Shown piece after piece: positions 59,453 to 64,000 of a stretch of DNA of 64,000 nt (position 1 is the stretch's first letter; the number at the start of each line of letters is the position of its first letter). The notes under the pieces were generated by a model. That model saw only the letters and a program-made list of their open reading frames with translations, was not told the DNA's origin and made no database searches. Source of the DNA: Glycocaulis alkaliphilus (GTDB taxonomy: Bacteria; Pseudomonadota; Alphaproteobacteria; Caulobacterales; Maricaulaceae); assembly GCF_004000605.1 (NCBI RefSeq), contig NZ_CP018911.1, positions 992,001 through 1,056,000 of the forward strand. The letters are read 5' to 3'. A program made the translations under genes and the position numbers.

Positions 59453-59974
59453 ATGGGCGTTTACGAGCTGGACGGGGTGCGTCCGAAGATTGGCGAGGGT
59501 GTGTGGATCGCGCCGGGCGCCACCGTGCTGGGCCGCGTCACGCTGGGGCGCAATGTGTCGGTCTGGTTTGGCGCGGTGCTGCGCGGCGATGTGGAAGACA
59601 TCGTGATCGGCGATGACACCAACATCCAGGACGGCACGGTCATCCATGCCGATCCCGGCAAGCCGACAGTCCTTGGCAAGGGCATCACGGTGGGCCATCA
59701 GGCCATGCTGCATGGGTGCCAGATTGGCGATTACTCGCTGGTGGGTATCGGCGCGACCATCCTCAATGGCGCGAAAATCGGGAAGAACTGCCTCATCGGC
59801 GCGCATGCCCTCATCACCGAAGGCAAGGAAATTCCCGACAATTCCATGGTGCTGGGCTCACCGGGCAAGGTGGTGAAAACGCTCGAAGAGGGGATGGGCG
59901 ACATCTTCAAGGCCAGCGCGGATCACTATGTCGCCAATGCGAAACGCTTTGCGGAGGGTCTCAGGGAGATTTGA
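59453..59974 (+). CDS. Gamma-carbonic anhydrase family hexapeptide protein
   Basis: A 173-residue left-handed beta-helix protein. The zinc-ligand histidines appear in [16 protein letters not shown], and [14 protein letters not shown], as in the YrdA/CaiE/gamma-CA family. Typical repeats are [19 protein letters not shown] and [18 protein letters not shown]. Start ATG 59453 is chosen for GGAAGGAA upstream and for the family N-terminus MGVYELDG. Whether it hydrates CO2 or has another acyl or metal-related role is not decidable. Followed by a REP-like element. Confidence 0.93.
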   Translation: MGVYELDGVRPKIGEGVWIAPGATVLGRVTLGRNVSVWFGAVLRGDVEDIVIGDDTNIQDGTVIHADPGKPTVLGKGITVGHQAMLHGCQIGDYSLVGIGATILNGAKIGKNCLIGAHALITEGKEIPDNSMVLGSPGKVVKTLEEGMGDIFKASADHYVANAKRFAEGLREI

Positions 59975-59984
59975 GGGGGATTTC

Positions 59985-60066
59985 TCCCTCGTGCTTCGAG
60001 ACGCGCTTGAAGAAGCGCTCCTCAGCATGAGGGTGAGCGATAGCGAGCGTCTCGAAGGACGAGGGG
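59985..60066. repeat. REP-like palindromic element
   Basis: The arms CCCTCGTGCTTCGAGACGC and its near-complement ending GTCTCGAAGGACGAGGG enclose AAGAAGCGCTCCTCAGCATG. It is highly similar to the element at 40941-41047. It lies between the convergent carbonic anhydrase and GYF_2 genes and can fold into a long hairpin. Confidence 0.75.
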
Positions 60067-60076
60067 CGAGAGCCCG

Positions 60077-60577
60077 TTACTGCGGACGGCCCCAGAGCTC
60101 GCGGATGCGCTGGTCGGTTTCGCGGCCGAAATTGAACCAGGCGGTGCGGTCGCGCGAGGCATCCACCACGATCAGCTTGTCTTCGCGGGCCAGTAGATGG
60201 CTCAGCTCATTGCGCAGCGTGGCCGCTGTGGACGGTGCGCGCAGCAGCCATACGCCCGGCGCTATGCTTTCCGCATCGCCGAAATCTTTTAGCGCGGCTT
60301 CAAATCCGGCGCGGCTGTCATCGCCCAGATTGGCGACAACGACAAAGTTGGCGGTGCGCGCATCGGTCGGGGCGGGGCGTTTGGTGCCGGGGCTGCGGCG
60401 GGCTTCATCCAGCCACGCCTTGAACTGCGGCACGTCGGTGGCGTTTTCCCAGCCATCCTCGCGGCTTTGCGAAACCACTGAATGGCTGGCGATACGTCCC
60501 TCACTGACGAAGGCGCGCATCTGCGCCCCCGTATAGGGTCCGTACACACGGCCATCGACTTTCACAAACCAGGACAT
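60077..60577 (-). CDS. GYF_2-domain protein of unknown function
   Basis: A 166-residue cytoplasmic protein. The first 60 residues (MSWFVKVDGRVYGPYTGAQM and WENATDVPQFKAWLDE) have the GYF_2/DUF4339 pattern, a small module that may bind proline-rich sequence. The C-terminal half (about 80-166) is unrecognised; it contains NFVVVANLGDDSRAGFEAAL and LIVVDASRDRTAWFNFG. ATG 60577 is preferred over 60610 because the domain begins there. The next gene on the same strand, PilZ, begins about 780 bases upstream, so it is probably transcribed alone. Confidence 0.75.
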   Translation of the reverse strand: MSWFVKVDGRVYGPYTGAQMRAFVSEGRIASHSVVSQSREDGWENATDVPQFKAWLDEARRSPGTKRPAPTDARTANFVVVANLGDDSRAGFEAALKDFGDAESIAPGVWLLRAPSTAATLRNELSHLLAREDKLIVVDASRDRTAWFNFGRETDQRIRELWGRPQ

Positions 60578-60746
60578 CGCAATTCCATCATCCCGCGGCA
60601 TTGGGGTCACACTCCATCCAAGCCCAAAAAAGAGACTATGCAGGGCTTACGGCAAGATTCAGGCCGGTTGGCGCAAGTATGGGTCACAAACATGACTTTT
60701 TATGCCGCGTGCGCAGACAAAAGGCAGCCCCGCCGGAAATCTCACC

Positions 60747-61355
60747 TTATCCCCGGGGAGGATCGAACGACACCGCGAAGCCATTGTCCAGCCAGCGAGT
60801 CACCCGGCCTTTCAGGTCGCCCACACTGACCGCCTCGCCCACGCGGGGACGCTCCAGACAGGCAAAGGCGGCACCCGAAATCGACACGTCCACAAGGTCT
60901 GCCTGGATCAGCACGCCGTCTTTCAGGCGGATTTTCACCCGCCCCGTTCCGGGCTTTCTGGGGGCTGTGCGGTCTTCTTCGAGGCCCAGGCGCTCCATAT
61001 TGAAACGCCAGGTGATCGCATCGCCCAGCCGGTCGCGCTTGCGCTGTGTCGTGTTGAACCGCACGGCAAAGCCGCGTGCGCCCGCGCGCACCACATCGCC
61101 CTCGACCCGGCCGAGCCCGTCAAACAGCATGACAATGCGCTCGCCCAGCGCGGGCGGGGCCTCGGCGGCGATTTTCGCGCCGCCCGGCGACACATCGACG
61201 AGGGTGCAGGCAAATTCCCCGCGTACGGGATCGAGATAGCGTCCGGGCAGGCGCAAGGGCACACGGCGGTGGCGGCGCTGCTCCTGCGCGCCGGCGGCCG
61301 CTATGCGTATCTTGCGCTTGTCCAGGCGCGTGCTCAGATCGGTGACAGATCCCAT
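60747..61355 (-). CDS. Tandem PilZ-domain protein (c-di-GMP effector candidate)
   Basis: A 202-residue protein with two PilZ-like domains. The first (about 25-110) has RRHRRVPLRLPGRYLD with the RxxxR motif and VDVSPGGAKIAAE with the D/N-x-S-x-x-G motif, so it should bind cyclic di-GMP. The second (about 135-200) keeps the fold (IRLKDGVLIQADLVDVSISG) but lacks a clear RxxxR motif and may be structural. It joins the EAL gene at 19.8 kb as another c-di-GMP component here. Divergent pattern with neighbours is not tight; no operon is evident. Confidence 0.87.
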   Translation of the reverse strand: MGSVTDLSTRLDKRKIRIAAAGAQEQRRHRRVPLRLPGRYLDPVRGEFACTLVDVSPGGAKIAAEAPPALGERIVMLFDGLGRVEGDVVRAGARGFAVRFNTTQRKRDRLGDAITWRFNMERLGLEEDRTAPRKPGTGRVKIRLKDGVLIQADLVDVSISGAAFACLERPRVGEAVSVGDLKGRVTRWLDNGFAVSFDPPRG

Positions 61356-61413
61356 GCCAGCCTCATTGTCCGGGGCGGCAATCTAGGCTGATGCTGGTTA
61401 AAATTTGGAGAAA

Positions 61414-61974
61414 CTAGCCGTCATTGGCCGCGCGGGCAGGCACACGCCCCTCGCGAAGCCCTTTGAACACCTGCACCGAGCTTTCCGGCTCGACCGCCGG
61501 GCGCAGCTCTTTCAGGATATGACGCACGGCCGGGCGGCCATCCAGGCTACGTCCCTGCAAGGGCTGGTAGAGGCCGAGACACCGGTCCACCCACCCTTCA
61601 GGCCCGCGAAGGGGAAGAAGCGCTATCTCCACCTCCACTGAACGGCCATCGAGCGAGGCCGCATCGGCCAGCGCACAGGCAGGGGCCGGCACGCTCATCG
61701 CGCCTTCCAGCAGGGCCGTCATGTGCTGGCGGTCATGGCCGCGCCACAGCCCCAGAAAGTTCTGGTCCTTGAACTCGCGTGCATGCATCTGGCACAGCGA
61801 GGTGCCCGCCAGGCGGAAAATGTGATGGTCACGGTCCATCCGGCGCAGGATGAACAGATGGCTGAGCAGCCCGGCCAGATCGCGCGGAGCGATATCGCCG
61901 CGTGTGGGGGCGGAGCGGCCAAGCCTTCTCGCATCCCAGTACGCAAACAGCGTCTTTGTGTTCTCGTGGCGCAT
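61414..61974 (-). CDS. PAS_5 domain protein
   Basis: A 186-residue soluble protein with the PAS_5 (PF07310-like) pattern common in alphaproteobacteria: FAYWDARRLGRSAPTRGDI, DLAGLLSHLFILRRMD, IFRLAGTSLCQMHAREFKDQ and NFLGLWRGHDRQHM. ATG 61974 is used because the domain starts there and AGAGGA lies upstream; a longer frame upstream looks non-coding. Many such proteins are PAS-like sensors without a known ligand. Divergent from the secreted protein at 62154. Confidence 0.82.
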   Translation of the reverse strand: MRHENTKTLFAYWDARRLGRSAPTRGDIAPRDLAGLLSHLFILRRMDRDHHIFRLAGTSLCQMHAREFKDQNFLGLWRGHDRQHMTALLEGAMSVPAPACALADAASLDGRSVEVEIALLPLRGPEGWVDRCLGLYQPLQGRSLDGRPAVRHILKELRPAVEPESSVQVFKGLREGRVPARAANDG

Positions 61975-62153
61975 AGGCAGCCCGTCCTCTTTAGTCCCTT
62001 TAAGGGGAGCGCGTTGCCAGTCCTGCTTTCGGACAGGCGCGCTCCGGTCGGGGCGGGGGACTGCAAGCGGCTTGCCAAGTGCTTTTTTTGCGCCTTCTCC
62101 TGAAACCGGCATCCTTCTTGCGGGGACGGGCGCAAACAGACGGGAGTGACCCA

Positions 62154-63035
62154 ATGGGCGTTTCAACTCGATACGCAAAAGCGCTTGGCGTAGTGATCGC
62201 GGCGACCTTTGCCAGCGCCGCGGCCGCCGCTGCGGCACATTCCGGGCCGACGCCGGTATCACCGCCGCCGCCCAGCCATCATTGCTGCCAGCATGGAAGC
62301 GGGCCGCAAGTGCGCACGCCCTCGATCCGCGTTGGCGGGCCATCGGTTCATATTGGCGGGCCGCGCATCAATATTGGCGGCGTCTATCTGAACAATCAGA
62401 TCAATGTGAACGTGAACGCCTCTGCCAGCGCCAGCGCGATGGCGGTAGCAGGCGCGCAGGCGGGCAGCAACACGATCGTCTACGCAGGCGGGGGCTATAT
62501 CTCGCGCGGCACCGCCCCGGCGGCCACCGCCATTGCGGGCCTGGCGCTCGCAGACGAGTACGAGATGGAAGAGGAGCGCCATTCACGCTGGATAGAGGGC
62601 TGGCGCGTGGTGCGCGCGGTCTGCATCGATGACCGGGGCACGCCGCACCCGGCCTCGCGCCCCGAACGCGATGAACGCGTGCGCGAAGGCTTTGAGGGCG
62701 AGATTTTCCGCTGCATGGCCGGCACCACGCTGCAGGCAACGCTGGGCAATCGCCTGGAAAGCGGCGCGGACAGTTTTGAGGATGGTCAGGTCATCCAGTG
62801 CCAGCGCGGCGACGCACTGCGCTATGGGCGCGGCGGGGAAGTGTTCTGCGCACCCGCAGAGGCCATGCGCGACTGCAACGAACGCTCGCTGCTACGCCTT
62901 TACGGGCCGGGCGTGCGCCTCGTCTATGTGCGCTATGAGGAACACTACACCGCCATGCGCGAGCGCCGCAGCGCGCGCCGCACCGCCACCAGCCTCAACC
63001 TGATGCTTGATGGCGGCGTGGGCGGGTATCACTGA
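62154..63035 (+). CDS. Secreted Gly/Asn-repeat protein of unknown function
   Basis: A 293-residue exported protein with a signal peptide (VVIAATFASAAAAAAAH). A proline- and Cys-containing segment (SPPPPSHHCCQHGSG) comes next, then a short repetitive stretch (about 57-95) of V-G-G-P and I-G-G-P steps: IRVGGPSVHIGGPRINIGG, followed by NQINVNVNASASASAM. The C-terminal half (about 145-285) is a globular domain with six or so cysteines and a GRGGEVFCAP segment. I do not recognise the family; similar repeats occur in surface proteins of Caulobacterales-type bacteria. GGGAG eight bases upstream supports the start. Confidence 0.75.
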   Translation: MGVSTRYAKALGVVIAATFASAAAAAAAHSGPTPVSPPPPSHHCCQHGSGPQVRTPSIRVGGPSVHIGGPRINIGGVYLNNQINVNVNASASASAMAVAGAQAGSNTIVYAGGGYISRGTAPAATAIAGLALADEYEMEEERHSRWIEGWRVVRAVCIDDRGTPHPASRPERDERVREGFEGEIFRCMAGTTLQATLGNRLESGADSFEDGQVIQCQRGDALRYGRGGEVFCAPAEAMRDCNERSLLRLYGPGVRLVYVRYEEHYTAMRERRSARRTATSLNLMLDGGVGGYH

Positions 63036-63426
63036 TCTGAACTCCCGGCCTTTTTTGTGAAATCCCGGCCGACCGCAGGGAGAGCCGGGACCTGCCTCAG
63101 GATAATTCTGATAGAGGCCCCGGGTCTCGCGACGCGCTCGCCCGGGGTTTCAGGGAAGTATGAAGTACTGAACTCCCGAAGGCCCGTGAGGGCCATCCGG
63201 GACCGGTCGCCCGACCAGCCGTCCTTCCCCCTCATCCTGAGGGCGAGCGAAGCGAGCGTCTCGAAGGGCGAGGGGGAAGCCACGTCAAGAAACACCCCAC
63301 CTGACCGGCCCCGGAAGTTTTCCGGGGCCGCTTTTTTGCGCAACGCGCTCCGCCTCGCCCGTGTAATCCCCGGCCACTAGCCGCAACACGCTTGACGTGC
63401 GCCCGAAACCGGGGCGCAGTCGGGTT
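63036..63426. other. Gene-free gap with repeat and strong terminator
   Basis: No ORF is convincing. It contains two imperfect AACTCCCGG-type words (63051 region and 63172 region), a shortened REP-like unit at 63229-63273 (CCCTCATCCTGAGGGCGAGC through GTCTCGAAGGGCGAGGGG), and a strong terminator at 63306-63337. Confidence 0.6.
63306..63337 (+). terminator. Rho-independent terminator
   Basis: A perfect 11-bp stem (CGGCCCCGGAA, three-base loop, TTCCGGGGCCG) followed by CTTTTTTG. It is 270 bases past the stop of the secreted protein gene, so either that transcript has a long 3' region or a small RNA ends here. Confidence 0.9.
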
Positions 63427-64000
63427 ATGGATGGGTGGGACGACAAAGCGAGGCAGGAGCCAGTTGGCTTCACACAGCGTGTGCGCAATGGCGCGAACGC
63501 AGCGTGGAATGCTGTTCGCGGCCTTTTCAAGCGCGCCGGGCGGTTCATCTACAACCACGCGATAACGGTCTTTCTGGTCCTGTGGATTGTGGCGTCGCTT
63601 GGGGCCGTCAAGCTGATCATGTATCTAGCCGACCCCTGCCGGGGGACCAATCTGGTCTGCCCCGGCGTGGAGTGGATCAGGCCCGGCTATCTGGCCGAGG
63701 ATTTCCGCAATCTCCTTTGGGCCGCCAGCCTCGTGTTCGGCGGCGCGGGTGCCGGAGCGGCCCTGATCAATGCCTTACGCCGAACGCGGCTGATGCAGGC
63801 TGAGCATGCGCTCGCCCAACGCGGGCAGGACGCGGAAACCTTCTCCCGCGCCGTCAATCAGCTGGGCAGCGAGCAGACTGCTATCCGCCTTGGTGCCATC
63901 TATGCGCTGGAGGGTTTGATGCGCAGCGCATTCACGGCAGGCGGCGACAAAGCCTTTGGCCGCCAGATTGGTGAAACACTCGCCGCGTTTGTTCGCGAGC
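63427..64000 (+). CDS. Membrane protein, N-terminal part (pentapeptide-repeat-protein-like head), truncated by window end
   Basis: An open frame from ATG 63427 to the window edge (191 residues visible). Two transmembrane helices (about 46-66 and 98-116) enclose a short periplasmic loop with two Cys (DPCRGTNLVCPGVEW). After them comes FSRAVNQLGSEQTAIRLGAI and YALEGLMRSAF, then IGETLAAFVRE. This LGS-x-x-x-x-IRLGAIYALE pattern is the usual juxtamembrane start of bacterial pentapeptide-repeat membrane proteins; the repeat region would lie beyond the window. Function unknown. Confidence 0.75.
   Translation, partial: MDGWDDKARQEPVGFTQRVRNGANAAWNAVRGLFKRAGRFIYNHAITVFLVLWIVASLGAVKLIMYLADPCRGTNLVCPGVEWIRPGYLAEDFRNLLWAASLVFGGAGAGAALINALRRTRLMQAEHALAQRGQDAETFSRAVNQLGSEQTAIRLGAIYALEGLMRSAFTAGGDKAFGRQIGETLAAFVRE

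Overview
The window is a chromosomal segment of a GC-rich alphaproteobacterium. Gene content and order (ctaC-ctaD-ctaB-coxF-ctaG-ctaE-DUF983-surf1; methyltransferase/comF/grxC/Nit2-like/DUF1178; cysE-DUF3126; secA next to a parvulin and mutT; a YqgE protein; PAS_5, PilZ and EAL proteins) point to the Caulobacterales/Hyphomonadales/Maricaulales group of aquatic, possibly stalked or dimorphic bacteria. The genus cannot be fixed from sequence alone. Nearly all of it looks like core chromosome with short intergenic gaps. No prophage, insertion sequence, CRISPR array or rRNA operon was seen.

Layout. 1-7.2 kb: 5' part of secA (minus), parvulin lipoprotein, mutT with a tiny Flp-type pilin ORF overlapping its stop, then a methyltransferase and the comF-grxC-amidase-DUF1178 run. 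7.2-12.6 kb: methyltransferase, POT peptide transporter, tldD, TPR protein, with palindromic repeats in the gaps. 12.6-19.2 kb: the complete aa3-type cytochrome c oxidase operon with its heme and copper assembly factors. 19.2-23.8 kb: RimJ-like acetyltransferase, EAL phosphodiesterase, YqgE, peroxiredoxin, radC, map. 23.9-29.4 kb: two paralogous secreted two-repeat proteins, an M28 peptidase, a thioesterase and a CinA-type protein. 29.5-33.5 kb: an accessory-looking cassette made of a Cys-rich secreted micro-protein, an unknown secreted protein and a MacA/MacB-like exporter. 33.6-42.9 kb: ClpP-like protease, tRNA-Leu, a six-PAS hybrid kinase with a single-domain response regulator, sulfurtransferase, nitronate monooxygenase, and ald divergent from an Lrp-type regulator. 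42.8-48.1 kb: Kef-type antiporter, two micro membrane proteins, queF, two curlin-repeat proteins with a CsgH-like protein, nitroreductase. 48.2-57.4 kb: TetR plus an RND efflux pair, Nudix, cysE, DUF3126, and an osmoprotectant ABC transporter with a fused permease/binding protein. 57.5-64 kb: outer-membrane barrel, phoH, gamma-carbonic anhydrase, GYF_2, PilZ and PAS_5 proteins, a secreted Gly/Asn-rich protein, and the start of a membrane protein.

Most genes sit in tight co-directional groups with ATGA- or TTGA-type stop/start overlaps, so translational coupling is common here. The most interesting stretches are the 29.4-33.5 kb micro-protein/exporter cassette (AT-richer leader, 8-Cys secreted peptide, hairpin, MacAB-like pump), the curlin pair with a shared TGAACG-N14-CGTTCA element, the Flp-like pilin whose only plausible start is a CTG overlapping the mutT stop, a terminator-like hairpin in the phoH leader, and two stop-codon-embedded TGAAC-N3-GTTCA palindromes. 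All functions are inferred from sequence recognition by eye; no database search was possible.
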